Shown piece by piece: positions 1-7,389 of a DNA stretch of 26,130 nucleotides; within the stretch, counting starts at the first letter, position 1; every line of letters starts with the position of its first letter. The notes beneath the pieces were generated by a model. It was not told where the DNA came from and made no database searches. It worked only from the letters and a program-made list of their open reading frames with translations. The DNA is from UBA1794 sp050946375 (GTDB lineage: Bacteria; Bacteroidota; Bacteroidia; Bacteroidales; Bacteroidaceae). Where the stretch lies: contig JBMNUT010000022.1 in the NCBI GenBank assembly GCA_050946375.1, positions 1 to 26,130 on the forward strand. Direction: 5' to 3'. The position numbers and the translations under genes were made by a program.

Positions 1-120
<120 letters not shown>

Positions 121-293
121 AATAAATATGTTTAGAATCTCTAGGCTTTGAACTGTCGTTCATTCTTTAATAACACCGAAATCTTCATTACGGCTTTGTA
201 CTGCTTCTCGCATGTAATTATGTCATTGTACAAACTTCGAACGCGAAGTCAAAAAGAAAATCCGCAACCTCCAAAACCGGAGGAAACGGGCTG
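121..293 (-). other. rrn leader region
   Basis: Transcribed leader between the rrn promoters and 16S, read on the minus strand. It holds a short inverted repeat (ACTTCG, AACG loop, CGAAGT at 234-249) that may be a processing or antitermination structure. No coding sequence is seen. Confidence 0.6.
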
Positions 294-326
294 CAAAGAT
301 AATACCCTTTAAAGTTACAATCCAAA
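294..326 (-). promoter_or_regulatory. rrn promoter, proximal
   Basis: On the minus strand, TTTG (323-326) and TATCTTTG (294-301) are separated by 21 bp, matching the Bacteroidetes -33/-7 consensus. It lies about 170 bp upstream of the 16S 5' end. Confidence 0.75.
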
Positions 327-411
327 TTTTATCGCAACTTTTTTTCGCAACCCTCGCGAATCTGCTCTCAATCGTTCATCGTTCAATGTGCTTCCTTGTC
401 GAAAGCGGGTG

Positions 412-442
412 CAAAAGTAGACACTTTCTCGATTATAGCAAA
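412..442 (-). promoter_or_regulatory. rrn promoter, distal, with AT-rich upstream region
   Basis: On the minus strand, TTTG (439-442) and TACTTTTG (412-419) are separated by 19 bp. This is a second perfect Bacteroidetes promoter in tandem with the one at 294-326. The stretch just upstream (about 450-540) is rich in A and T runs and could act as an UP-like element; that part is inference. Confidence 0.75.
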
Positions 443-676
443 ACATCCGGACCTTTTTTTGAGGGTAAAAAGCAAAAAACACAGAAAATAAAACGAAACA
501 CCTATTATATTTATATAACAAAAGCGTTTCTCCTCTGCTAAATTCACCTCCAACTCTCACCAAGGAACGCTCGAAAAAGCGCCCCCCAATTTGGCATTTT
601 CGCCCCGAAAAGCCCCTAATAAAAAACGCAGCCATCCATCAACCGACCACCCGCCCAAAGAAAACAAAAAAATCGA
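443..676. other. Intergenic region without a supported gene
   Basis: AT-rich from 450 to 540, then C-rich. It carries an imperfect inverted repeat, GGCATTTTCG and CGAAAAGCCC at 593-615, which resembles a decayed 22-bp repeat unit. Short open frames here have no recognisable protein features and I do not call them genes. Confidence 0.5.
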
Positions 677-786
677 TGCGTCCCTTTTTCCCATCCGATG
701 CGCATCGAATCCGAAAAAGCCTTGCATCCATTTTCCACACGATACGCATCTGTTTCCCGAAACCGACAGGACTTTGATTTTTCCGA
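677..786. repeat. 22-bp repeat array A (5 units)
   Basis: Five contiguous degenerate 22-bp units at 677, 699, 721, 743 and 765. Most carry a T or A tract and a GCATC or similar core in the same phase; for example the first has TGCGTCCCTTTTT then CCCATCCGA, and the third CTTGCATCC then ATTTTCCACACGA. The last unit (GACAGGACTTTG at its start) supplies the -33 element of the promoter of the flavoprotein gene. Alignment by eye. Confidence 0.6.
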
Positions 787-803
787 TTATTGCCGTATCT
801 TTG
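773..803 (+). promoter_or_regulatory. Promoter of the flavoprotein gene
   Basis: TTTG (773-776), 19 bp, TATCTTTG (796-803): a perfect Bacteroidetes -33/-7 pair. The start codon is at 982, giving a long leader of about 170 nt. The -33 box lies inside the last unit of repeat array A. Confidence 0.75.
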
Positions 804-981
804 TTTTTCGACGCAGAAAATCCCCAAAGAACAATGAAAACTGAACCAGACATGCGCAAAAGGGACAGCCTTTCAAGGCCGAAGTGATAGCCAAAGAGTG
901 GCATTTCCCAAAAGAAATACCTCAGTACAAAGTCGCTACATATATCTTATTTCAAACAACACCACAAACAAGGAAAAGAAA

Positions 982-1596
982 ATGAAAGTATTACTCATCA
1001 ACGGGAGCCCCCGCAAAGAAGGCAACACGCACATCGCCCTCTCGGAAGTGGCAAAAACGCTGAACGAAAACGGGATAGAAACTAAAATTATCGGCATAGG
1101 CACTAAAGCCGTACAAGGCTGCATTGCCTGCGGCCGATGTGCCGAACGGGGCCGATGCGTCTTCGGCGACCCGCTCTACAACAGCATCCGAGACGAACTG
1201 GAGACGACGGACGGCATTGTCATCGGTTCGCCGGTTTACTACGCAGGCCCCAACGGCTCGTTGTGCGCCCTACTCGACCGGCTGTTTTACTCCGCCTCCG
1301 AGCTTCTGAGCTTCAAGCCCGCCGCAGCGGTCGCCGTATGCCGCCGCGGAGGTGCCAGCGCCACTTTTGACCGGCTCAACAAGTACTTCACCATCAGCAA
1401 CATGCCCGTTGTCTCCTCGCAATACTGGAACAGCGTACACGGCAGGCTGCCCGGCGAGGCTGCACGCGACGAGGAAGGGCTGCAAACGATGCGCACCTTA
1501 GGGCGCAACATGGCATGGGTACTGAAAAACCTGAAGCAGGGTGGAGAAAAAATACCCGAACTTGAGCCCTGGACACCCACCCATTTTATACGTTAA
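982..1596 (+). CDS. NADPH-dependent FMN reductase / iron-sulfur flavoprotein family protein
   Basis: A 204-residue flavodoxin-fold protein. Residues 4-16 (LLINGSPRKEGNT) form the FMN phosphate-binding loop of the NADPH-dependent FMN reductase superfamily. Cysteines 47, 50, 53 and 59 (CIACGRCAERGRC) follow the compact Cys motif of archaeal and bacterial iron-sulfur flavoproteins, which bind a 4Fe-4S cluster beside FMN and move electrons; the substrate is unknown. SPVYYAGPNG near residue 90 is the usual second flavin-contact loop. An in-frame upstream ATG at 898 would add 28 residues with no family similarity. ATG 982 is preceded by AGGAAAAGAAA and begins exactly at the conserved first strand, so I use it. 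It is transcribed alone and ends in a strong bidirectional terminator shared with the convergent carboxyltransferase gene. Confidence 0.88.
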   Translation: MKVLLINGSPRKEGNTHIALSEVAKTLNENGIETKIIGIGTKAVQGCIACGRCAERGRCVFGDPLYNSIRDELETTDGIVIGSPVYYAGPNGSLCALLDRLFYSASELLSFKPAAAVAVCRRGGASATFDRLNKYFTISNMPVVSSQYWNSVHGRLPGEAARDEEGLQTMRTLGRNMAWVLKNLKQGGEKIPELEPWTPTHFIR

Positions 1597-1654
1597 AGAT
1601 GCATGCCCGGCAAAAGACCGTAAAGCCGGCAGACGACGCAACCTGCTCCCCATC

Positions 1655-1696
1655 AAAAAAATCCGGTGCGCAAAGACAGCTTTGCACACCGGATTT
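1655..1696. terminator. Bidirectional terminator
   Basis: A 16-bp near-perfect stem (AATCCGGTGCGCAAAG, 1660-1675, with CTTTGCACACCGGATT, 1680-1695; one mismatch or wobble) around an ACAG loop. It has an A-run on the left (1655-1660) and T-rich sequence on the right. It lies between convergent genes ending at 1596 and 1722 and can serve both. Confidence 0.85.
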
Positions 1697-1721
1697 ACTT
1701 ATATACACTCGCCCAAACGGC

Positions 1722-3488
1722 TTATTCCTCTTTCTGAATATAGGCCAGGATGTCGCCTTTCTTCACCAAATCGCCCTGCTGATGGCAGATTTCGATGATA
1801 CGCCCCTTGAAGTTTGCGGGAACGGCATCCTGCGTATTCCAAGGCGTGGACAGATAACAGAACGTATCTTCCGGCCAATACTTCTTACCCACGGTAGGCG
1901 CGCTCGAGTGCTCTACGACGTCTATCTCCCAGAGCAATCGTCCGGACTCGGGCGCCATAATCGGGTCGGCCTGCGCGCGTTTGTATTTCTTCATGTCCTC
2001 TTCCGAGAAGCCCTTCTTGGCCAACGCAGCTTCCTTGGCGCGCTGCAATTCATCGTTGAAGCGTTTCTTGGCAATACCCGACTTATAGTCGCGATACTGG
2101 CGGTCGTGCATGGCCAATTCGAACAGCTCTTCGTCGTCGGGACCCGTCTCCCAGCCTTTTTCCTGCATCTCTTTCCGGTATTCGTCCAGCTGGTCGGGAT
2201 AATTGCTTTGCGGGTCTTCGTCGGTAAACTCATATCCTTTTTCGCGAGCCAGCTCAATGATTTCCGGAGCCAAGGGGCCGGGCAGCCGTCCGCTCTTCCC
2301 CAAAATCATATTCCACGTATGGTTGTCGATCATGGTCCACCGACCTTCGCCTTTCACCTGCCCCATGATGTTCATCAAAGCCACATTCTTCACATACTGG
2401 CTGAAGGGGGTAACCAAAGGAGGATAGCCCAGCATAGGCCATACGTATTCGACTTCATCGAAAAGCATCACCAGCAAATCGTCGATACTCAGGGTCGGTT
2501 CGTTCTTACTCTTCAGTATGGAGTTAATACCCGAGTGAACGCCTTTCAGATCGGCCATCATCGAGCCCATCATTCCGCCGGGCAAACCGCAGCGCAACAG
2601 CAGAGAAGACATTATCTTATTGGTCGGATCCATGAAGTAGCCCAAGAAGTCGTCGATAAACTCCTGCGTCATGGCCCGCACTTTCATGTAGGCTTTCATG
2701 TTAATCTCCGGCACCTGGAATCCGGCATCCTTCAGCATTGCCTGCACCGAGATTACGTCGGGATGCACCTTGCCCCACGACATCGGCTCCATACCCACGT
2801 CGATAATATCCGCACCATTCTCGCAAACTTCCAGAATAGAGGCCATCGAAAGTCCGGGGCCACTGTGTCCGTGGTATTGAATCAAGACATCGGGATGTTT
2901 CTCCTTGATGGCTTTCGTCAAGCGCCCCAGCATGGCCGGCCGACCGATGCCTGCCATATCCTTCAGGCATATCTCGGGAGCGCCAGCCTCTATCAGCTTA
3001 TCCGCAATCTGTGCGTAGTATTCCACGGTATGAACCGGCGAAAACGTAATACAGAGCGTAGCCTGCGGAATCATCCCGGCCTCTTTTGCGTAATGAATGG
3101 AAGGAATGATGTTACGCACCTCGTTCAATCCGCAAAAGATACGCGTGATGTCGACCCCTTGTGCATGCTTTACCTTATACATCAGCTTGCGCACATCGGC
3201 CGGCACCGGATACATCCGCAAACCATTCAAGCCGCGGTCGAGCATGTGCGTCTGAATTCCGACTTCATTGAAAGGCTTGGTAAAAGCACGTACGGCCTTA
3301 TTCGGGTTTTCCCCGTAGAGAAGATTCACCTGCTCAAAGGCACCGCCATTCGTCTCTACCCGGGCAAAACAACCCATTTCTATAATTAAAGGAGCAACGC
3401 GGACGAGCTGGTCGACACGAGGCTGATATTTGCCTGAGGACTGCCACATGTCCCGATAGACAAGACTGAATTTGATTTCTTTTTTCAT
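1722..3488 (-). CDS. Pyruvate/oxaloacetate carboxyltransferase subunit with degenerate biotinyl domain
   Basis: A 588-residue member of the pyruvate carboxylase subunit B / oxaloacetate decarboxylase alpha family. The N-terminal TIM barrel has the metal-site residues in the expected order: Asp13 (YRDMWQS), Lys176 (CLKDMAG, the lysine that is carbamylated in the family), His206 and His208 (QYHGHSG). A helical PYC/OADA domain follows. Residues from about 510 to 588 keep the biotinyl fold repeats (APESGRLLWEIDV and GRIIEICHQQGDLVKKGDIL), but the AMKM biotinylation site is replaced by TPWNT at 548-552, so no acceptor lysine is seen there. It probably works with a separate biotin carrier protein in C3/C4 carbon metabolism; the exact reaction cannot be fixed from sequence. 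It is a single-gene unit with its own promoter and convergent terminator. Confidence 0.85.
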   Translation of the reverse strand: MKKEIKFSLVYRDMWQSSGKYQPRVDQLVRVAPLIIEMGCFARVETNGGAFEQVNLLYGENPNKAVRAFTKPFNEVGIQTHMLDRGLNGLRMYPVPADVRKLMYKVKHAQGVDITRIFCGLNEVRNIIPSIHYAKEAGMIPQATLCITFSPVHTVEYYAQIADKLIEAGAPEICLKDMAGIGRPAMLGRLTKAIKEKHPDVLIQYHGHSGPGLSMASILEVCENGADIIDVGMEPMSWGKVHPDVISVQAMLKDAGFQVPEINMKAYMKVRAMTQEFIDDFLGYFMDPTNKIMSSLLLRCGLPGGMMGSMMADLKGVHSGINSILKSKNEPTLSIDDLLVMLFDEVEYVWPMLGYPPLVTPFSQYVKNVALMNIMGQVKGEGRWTMIDNHTWNMILGKSGRLPGPLAPEIIELAREKGYEFTDEDPQSNYPDQLDEYRKEMQEKGWETGPDDEELFELAMHDRQYRDYKSGIAKKRFNDELQRAKEAALAKKGFSEEDMKKYKRAQADPIMAPESGRLLWEIDVVEHSSAPTVGKKYWPEDTFCYLSTPWNTQDAVPANFKGRIIEICHQQGDLVKKGDILAYIQKEE

Positions 3489-3518
3489 ATAGCTTATAGG
3501 AAAGAATTACTTGCGCCC

Positions 3519-3548
3519 CAAATATACGCAGTTTTTCTTTCCATGCAA
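3519..3548 (-). promoter_or_regulatory. Promoter of the carboxyltransferase gene
   Basis: On the minus strand, TATATTTG (3519-3526) matches TAnnTTTG perfectly, and TTG (3546-3548) lies 19 bp upstream. The start codon at 3488 is about 30 bp downstream. Confidence 0.65.
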
Positions 3549-3662
3549 TTTCAGCCTACAAAAATAAACGCGCAAGCCCGCTTTTTAACGCTTTGCAGCG
3601 CCTCCGGCTACCGCATGAAACGGGCAATTCGTTTCCGCCCGCCGCACAAGGCGTCTGAAAGA

Positions 3663-3794
3663 GGCAAGGCTTTTCCCGAAAAGCCCCGCTACTTTCTCCC
3701 AAAAGTGCCCGAGCTATTGGCTGCAAGCCCCGGCAGTTTTCTCCAGAGACCGCCCTTGTCCGCCCGCAATTCACAGCGACTTGAAACATTTTTC
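3663..3794. repeat. 22-bp repeat array B (6 units)
   Basis: Six contiguous units at 3663, 3685, 3707, 3729, 3751 and 3773. The best are GGCAAGGCTTTT with CCCGAAAAGC, CCCGCTACTTTC with TCCCAAAAGT, and CCCGGCAGTTTT with CTCCAGAGAC. Units 3 and 5 are decayed. The array fills the gap between the divergent carboxyltransferase promoter and the tRNA-Asp promoter. Confidence 0.65.
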
Positions 3795-3804
3795 GGCCGA
3801 ACAC

Positions 3805-3835
3805 TTGCATATTTCAAAAGAACTCTCTACCTTTG
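3805..3835 (+). promoter_or_regulatory. Promoter of tRNA-Asp
   Basis: TTG (3805-3807, in CTTGCATATTTC), 20 bp, TACCTTTG (3828-3835). The element from CTTGCATATT to the -7 box is nearly identical to the ssb promoter at 6882-6912. It abuts repeat array B. Confidence 0.75.
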
Positions 3836-3901
3836 CACCCGCAATTGAGAAACGAAGTCAGCGTGACTCCTCTGAAGATTCTCCTTTGCTCTTAATTTAT
3901 T

Positions 3902-3975
3902 GGTGCGTTAGTTCAGTTGGTTAGAATACATGCCTGTCACGCATGGGGTCACGGGTTCGAGTCCCGTACGCACCG
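3902..3975 (+). tRNA. tRNA-Asp (GTC)
   Basis: Complete cloverleaf: acceptor arms GGTGCGT (3902-3908) and ACGCACC (3968-3974), anticodon stem CATGC/GCATG around loop CTGTCAC, and TpsiC arm with GGTTCGAGTCC. Anticodon GTC is at 3936-3938. CCA is not encoded. Confidence 0.97.
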
Positions 3976-4004
3976 CGAAAACTTACAAACAAACATCCCA
4001 AAGG

Positions 4005-4047
4005 AAAGAGGGCTCAAAAGTCGTATGATTTTTGAGCCCTCTTTTTT
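4005..4047 (+). terminator. Terminator of tRNA-Asp
   Basis: GAGGGCTCAAAA (4008-4019) pairs perfectly with TTTTGAGCCCTC (4030-4041) around a short loop, followed by a T-run. The A-run on the other side would also let it stop transcription coming from the minus-strand lipoprotein gene. Confidence 0.9.
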
Positions 4048-4100
4048 CTGTCAGCTACTTCCGCACGGAGAAACATTGCGCAGGTGGAGGCAAAATTTCA

Positions 4101-4188
4101 GGCAAGACTTTTCGGGAAAAGTCCTGCATCTTTTTCAGAAAACATGCAGGGCTTTTCCGTCGAAGCTGCAAGCGTTTTTCGCGCTCAC
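4101..4188. repeat. 22-bp repeat array C (4 units)
   Basis: Four contiguous 22-bp units at 4101, 4123, 4145 and 4167, with the T tract at unit positions 9-12 in each: GGCAAGACTTTT with CGGGAAAAGT; CCTGCATCTTTT with TCAGAAAACA; TGCAGGGCTTTT with CCGTCGAAGC; TGCAAGCGTTTT with TCGCGCTCAC. The last unit contains the stop codon of the minus-strand lipoprotein gene at unit positions 19-21, the same phase as in array E. Confidence 0.8.
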
Positions 4189-4736
4189 TGCTTGGGAATC
4201 TCCCGATAGACCGGCAGCGAATCGTTCATATCCACGAGGCCCGTTATCCGAGTGACATCCTCATCAAAATAAAGCATATACTGATAGAAACGCATATACC
4301 CGTCCTTTCGCAAAACGCGGAAGCGGTAAAACGTCATCCACCCCGGCACCCGCCCGTCGTAGGCACGCTCTTCGCGGGTAATCTCTCCCCTCAGCCGTTC
4401 CACCGCCGTACCCGTATCCCAAAGCTGCTTCTTGAGCATCTCAAAAACTACGGGACTATACTGCGGTTGCTGCAGGGAAGCGAGAATTTCCTGGTTCTCT
4501 TTTGCCAAGCGCTGAATGCGTTCCACCTTTTCATGCGTGGAAGAGAGATGAATGTACTCGATGCGTGCCGAATCGAGGCGCACATTTGCCAAAGCCTTCA
4601 CCGTGCTCGTGCTGTCCGCATAAGTCGCCGAAAAAGAATCGGCAAGACGCTGGGCCTTCTTACGCAGGCTTTCCTGGCAAGAGGCGGTGCAAAGGATGAG
4701 AAAAACGGTTAATATTGCATATAAATAAGCCTTCAT
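4185..4736 (-). CDS. Putative lipoprotein, unknown function
   Basis: A 183-residue protein with a lipoprotein-like signal peptide: positive start, hydrophobic residues 4-17, and TASC ending at Cys20. The -3 position is Thr rather than the usual Leu, so acylation is probable but not certain. The mature part is largely helical and charged, with repeated short Lys/Glu stretches (HEKVERIQRLAKENQEI), then a segment rich in Tyr and Phe (YDGRVPGWMTFYRFRVL, RFYQYMLYFDEDV) that looks like a small beta domain. I recognise no family. Its stop codon lies inside repeat array C. The -7 box TACTTTTG ends only five bases before the ATG, so the message may be almost leaderless. Confidence 0.7.
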   Translation of the reverse strand: MKAYLYAILTVFLILCTASCQESLRKKAQRLADSFSATYADSTSTVKALANVRLDSARIEYIHLSSTHEKVERIQRLAKENQEILASLQQPQYSPVVFEMLKKQLWDTGTAVERLRGEITREERAYDGRVPGWMTFYRFRVLRKDGYMRFYQYMLYFDEDVTRITGLVDMNDSLPVYREIPKQ

Positions 4737-4741
4737 GCGGG

Positions 4742-4749
4742 CAAAAGTA
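4742..4749 (-). promoter_or_regulatory. -7 box of the lipoprotein gene
   Basis: TACTTTTG on the minus strand, a perfect TAnnTTTG, five bases upstream of ATG 4736. No clear TTTG is seen at -33. The transcript would start at or next to the start codon. Confidence 0.5.
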
Positions 4750-4772
4750 GCGGGGTTTCTGCTGAATTGACG

Positions 4773-4780
4773 TAATTTTG
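4773..4780 (+). promoter_or_regulatory. -7 box of the HAD phosphatase gene
   Basis: TAATTTTG on the + strand, 21 bases upstream of ATG 4802. No good -33 element was found at the expected distance. It faces away from the lipoprotein promoter, and the two lie within 40 bp. Confidence 0.5.
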
Positions 4781-4801
4781 TCGTGAAGAAATGTTATCCG
4801 A

Positions 4802-5470
4802 ATGAAGAAACTCATCATATTCGACCTGGACGGGACGCTGGTCAACAGCATCGCCGACTTGGCGTGCAGTACCAACTACGCCCTGAAAACCTGCGGATTC
4901 CCCGAGCATCAGACCGACGAATACCGCTACTTCGTAGGCAGCGGCATCAGCGTGCTTTTCGAACGGGCACTCCCCGCCGACGCCCGCACCGAAGAAAACA
5001 TACAGAAGATACGGACTTCCTTCCTGGAGCACTACAACCTGCACAACACCGACCACAGCCGCCCCTACGAAGGCATGCCCGAACTGCTGGAAACCCTGGT
5101 GCGCGACGGATACAAGATGGCCGTAGCTTCCAACAAGTACCAGCAGGCCACGGAGCAGATTATACGCAAACTGTTTCCCGGCATTCCCTTTTTCCCCGTA
5201 TTCGGGCAACGCGAGGGAGTTCCCCGCAAGCCGGACCCGAGAATCGTGGAAGAAATACTCGAAAACACCGGCACTTCTCGGGCAGAGACCCTCTACGTCG
5301 GCGACTCGGCCATCGACATGCAGACCGCCCGGCAGGCACAAGTCACGGCCTGCGGCGTGACTTGGGGATTCCGCCCCCGCAGCGAACTGGAAACCTACGA
5401 GCCCGAATACATCGTAGACAAGCCCGCTGAAATATATAGCATACTCAAACAAGAAAATCATCCGGAATAA
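4802..5470 (+). CDS. HAD-family hydrolase, phosphoglycolate phosphatase-like
   Basis: A 222-residue haloacid dehalogenase-like phosphatase. Motif I is FDLDGT with nucleophile Asp8 and acid/base Asp10; motif II is Ser109 (VASN); motif III is Lys142 (RKPDP); motif IV is GDSAID with Asp167 and Asp171. A helical cap lies between residues 15 and 90. Length and motif spacing match phosphoglycolate phosphatase (Gph) and PGMB-like phosphatases, which remove phosphate from small metabolites such as 2-phosphoglycolate formed in DNA repair. Substrate assignment within this family from sequence alone is unsafe. The next gene starts two bases after its stop, so the two are cotranscribed, probably with mazG. 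Confidence 0.85.
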   Translation: MKKLIIFDLDGTLVNSIADLACSTNYALKTCGFPEHQTDEYRYFVGSGISVLFERALPADARTEENIQKIRTSFLEHYNLHNTDHSRPYEGMPELLETLVRDGYKMAVASNKYQQATEQIIRKLFPGIPFFPVFGQREGVPRKPDPRIVEEILENTGTSRAETLYVGDSAIDMQTARQAQVTACGVTWGFRPRSELETYEPEYIVDKPAEIYSILKQENHPE

Positions 5471-5472
5471 TT

Positions 5473-5889
5473 ATGAAAAAGATTTATCTCACCAGCTTAC
5501 TGCTCCTCATCTTCTGCGCAATAGGATGGGCACAGACTGAAAAAGGAAACGACCAAAAAGAAGACGGAGCCGAAATCGCTTTCGACAAAAAAGAACACAA
5601 TTTCGGAGTTTTCCCCGAAGAAAGCCCCATAGTGCGCTGCCAGTTTACGTTCACCAACACCGGCAATCGTCCCTTAGTCATAGTACAAGTGCGGGCAACA
5701 TGCGGCTGTACTGCCACGGAGTACACGAAAGAACCGGTAAACCCCGGCGAAAAAGGAGTTATCAAAATCACTTATAACGGAAAAGGACGGTATCCCGGCA
5801 AATTTGCCAAGATTATTACCGTAAAGAGCAACGCCAAAACTCCTACGGTCCGCCTCACCGTCAAAGGCGAAATGAAAGCCAAAGACTAA
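5473..5889 (+). CDS. DUF1573 domain protein, secreted
   Basis: A 138-residue exported protein. Residues 1-20 form a signal peptide (KK, then a Leu/Ile-rich core, then GWAQ). The rest is a single DUF1573 domain of immunoglobulin-like beta-sandwich type, recognised by FDKKEHNFGVF, CQFTFTNTGNRPLVI and ATCGCTATEYTKEPVNPGE, which are hallmarks of the family in Bacteroidetes. The biochemical role is unknown; a periplasmic location is expected. The CGC pair near residue 76 could be oxidised to a disulfide. It starts two bases after the HAD phosphatase and ends 15 bases before mazG, so the three form an operon. Confidence 0.88.
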   Translation: MKKIYLTSLLLLIFCAIGWAQTEKGNDQKEDGAEIAFDKKEHNFGVFPEESPIVRCQFTFTNTGNRPLVIVQVRATCGCTATEYTKEPVNPGEKGVIKITYNGKGRYPGKFAKIITVKSNAKTPTVRLTVKGEMKAKD

Positions 5890-5904
5890 AGAGGGGACAG
5901 CTAC

Positions 5905-6708
5905 ATGGCACACACACGAGCAGAACAATCCCAGGCCTTCGAGCGGTTGTTGGACATAATGGACGAACTGCGCGAGAAATGCCCCTGGGATCGGAAACAA
6001 ACCTTCGAGAGCCTGCGCCCGAACACCATAGAAGAATGTTACGAACTCTGCGACGCTATTCTGCGGCAGGAGCATAAAGACATCTGCAAAGAGCTGGGCG
6101 ATGTGTTGCTGCACGTCGTCTTCTACGCCAAAATCGCCTCCGAAACCAACGATTTCGACATAAAAGACGTCTGCGACCGGCTGTGCGAAAAGCTCATCTA
6201 CCGCCACCCCCACGTATTTGGCGGCGACATGAAAGCCGAAACAAGCGGGCAAGTCGTTCAAAACTGGGAGCAACTCAAACAAAAAGAGAAGGACGGAAAC
6301 AAAACCGTACTCAGCGGAGTGCCGGCGGCCCTGCCCGCGCTCATCAAATCCTACCGCATTCAGGACAAAGCACGGGCTGTCGGGTTCGATTGGGAAAAGA
6401 AAGAACAGGTTTGGGACAAGGTACGGGAAGAAATCGGCGAGTTTCAGGCCGAAATCGACCGCAAGGACAAGACACAGATGGAAGCCGAATTTGGCGACCT
6501 CCTCTTCAGCCTCGTCAATGCGGCACGGCTTTACGGCATAAACCCCGACAATGCCCTCGAACATACGAACCAAAAATTCATACGCCGCTTCAACTACGTC
6601 GAAAGCCAGGCCAAGGCCCAGGGAAAAGAACTGAAGGATATGAGTTTAGCCCAGATGGATAACCTCTGGAACGAAGCCAAAGCGCAGGAAACCACCCGCA
6701 CGGAATAA
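5905..6708 (+). CDS. mazG: Nucleoside triphosphate pyrophosphohydrolase MazG
   Basis: A 267-residue two-domain MazG of the usual length. It hydrolyses NTPs, including non-canonical ones, to NMP and pyrophosphate. The N-terminal domain has EECYE (43-47) and ELGD (63-66). The C-terminal domain repeats the pattern with EEIGE (175-179) and EFGD (195-198), and CPWDRKQTFESLRP is the signature N-terminal segment. These acidic residues bind Mg ions in the EExxE...ExxD arrangement. It is the third gene of a likely operon with the HAD phosphatase and DUF1573 protein. Repeat array D begins 30 bases after its stop. Confidence 0.95.
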   Translation: MAHTRAEQSQAFERLLDIMDELREKCPWDRKQTFESLRPNTIEECYELCDAILRQEHKDICKELGDVLLHVVFYAKIASETNDFDIKDVCDRLCEKLIYRHPHVFGGDMKAETSGQVVQNWEQLKQKEKDGNKTVLSGVPAALPALIKSYRIQDKARAVGFDWEKKEQVWDKVREEIGEFQAEIDRKDKTQMEAEFGDLLFSLVNAARLYGINPDNALEHTNQKFIRRFNYVESQAKAQGKELKDMSLAQMDNLWNEAKAQETTRTE

Positions 6709-6738
6709 AGCCACGTGCCCGCGTCCATACCACAGACT

Positions 6739-6870
6739 ACCGCATCTTTCGCGCAAAAGTACCAAGTATTTTGCCGGAAAGATGCGGCACTTTTTTGCCA
6801 AACACCCGGCACTTTTCTAAAAAAACGCCAAAACTTACTCCCCATTACCCGCCATTTCCCCCGCGAAGCG
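6739..6870. repeat. 22-bp repeat array D (6 units)
   Basis: Units at 6739, 6761, 6783, 6805, 6827 and 6849. Clear ones: ACCGCATCTTTC with GCGCAAAAGT; ACCAAGTATTTT with GCCGGAAAGA; TGCGGCACTTTT with TTGCCAAACA; CCCGGCACTTTT with CTAAAAAAAC. The last two are decayed. The second unit is very close to the third unit of array E, about 4.6 kb away. The array fills the gap from mazG to the ssb promoter. Confidence 0.7.
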
Positions 6871-6881
6871 GCGCAAAGGAC

Positions 6882-6912
6882 TTGCATATTCCGAAAGAAA
6901 CTCCTTACTTTG
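6882..6912 (+). promoter_or_regulatory. Promoter of ssb
   Basis: TTG (6882-6884, in CTTGCATATTCC), 20 bp, TTACTTTG (6905-6912; one mismatch to TAnnTTTG). Nearly the same sequence precedes tRNA-Asp. It follows repeat array D directly. Confidence 0.65.
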
Positions 6913-6947
6913 TAGGCAAAATAAAAATAAAAAAACGCAAGAGCCAC

Positions 6948-7358
6948 ATGTCGATCAACAAAGTCATTCTCGTAGGAAACGTGGGCCGCGACCCCGAAGT
7001 ACGCTATTATGAACCGGGAAAAGCCGTAGCCTCTTTCCCCTTGGCTACAAGCGAACGCGGATACACCCTGCCCAACGGGACGCAAGTGCCGGAGCGGACC
7101 GACTGGCACAACATCGTGCTGTGGAGAGGACTGGCTGAAACGGCAGAAAAATACGTACATAAAGGCGACAAGCTCTACATCGAAGGGAAAATACGCACGC
7201 GCTCCTATTCCGACCAGAATGGCGTACAGCGATATGTGACCGAGGTTTACGCCGAAGCCATGGAACTGCTCTCCGCCCGCCCTGCGCAAAACGCCGCACC
7301 TGCCCAGGGCAATGCGGCACAAAACACGGGAAAAGCAGAAGAACCGCTGCCCTTCTGA
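6948..7358 (+). CDS. ssb: Single-stranded DNA-binding protein
   Basis: A 136-residue SSB. An OB fold starts at the conserved MSINKVILVGNVGRDPEVRY and continues through WHNIVLWRGLAETAEKYVHKG and YIEGKIRTRSYSDQNG. A flexible Ala/Gln-rich linker leads to the C-terminal EEPLPF tip, the tail by which SSB recruits replication and repair partners. It binds ssDNA as a tetramer in replication, recombination and repair. An upstream in-frame ATG at 6771 lies inside repeat array D and before the promoter, so ATG 6948 is the start. The order ssb-gldE-gldD-phosphopantetheinyl transferase is typical of Bacteroidetes. Confidence 0.96.
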   Translation: MSINKVILVGNVGRDPEVRYYEPGKAVASFPLATSERGYTLPNGTQVPERTDWHNIVLWRGLAETAEKYVHKGDKLYIEGKIRTRSYSDQNGVQRYVTEVYAEAMELLSARPAQNAAPAQGNAAQNTGKAEEPLPF

Positions 7359-7389
7359 CCCAAGAAGTATTCACCATTACCTCCAAAAC

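Noticed and set aside
677..786. Possible CRISPR array
   Set aside because: Units are contiguous 22-bp degenerate repeats with no unique spacers and no cas genes nearby.
591..887. Small + strand frame upstream of the flavoprotein gene
   Set aside because: It runs through repeat array A and the promoter, and its low-complexity Lys/Pro-rich product shows no family features.
1599..3389. Long + strand open frame opposite the carboxyltransferase gene
   Set aside because: It is a shadow of the minus-strand gene in GC-rich DNA: no family features, His/Arg-rich composition, and the opposite strand has clear catalytic motifs.
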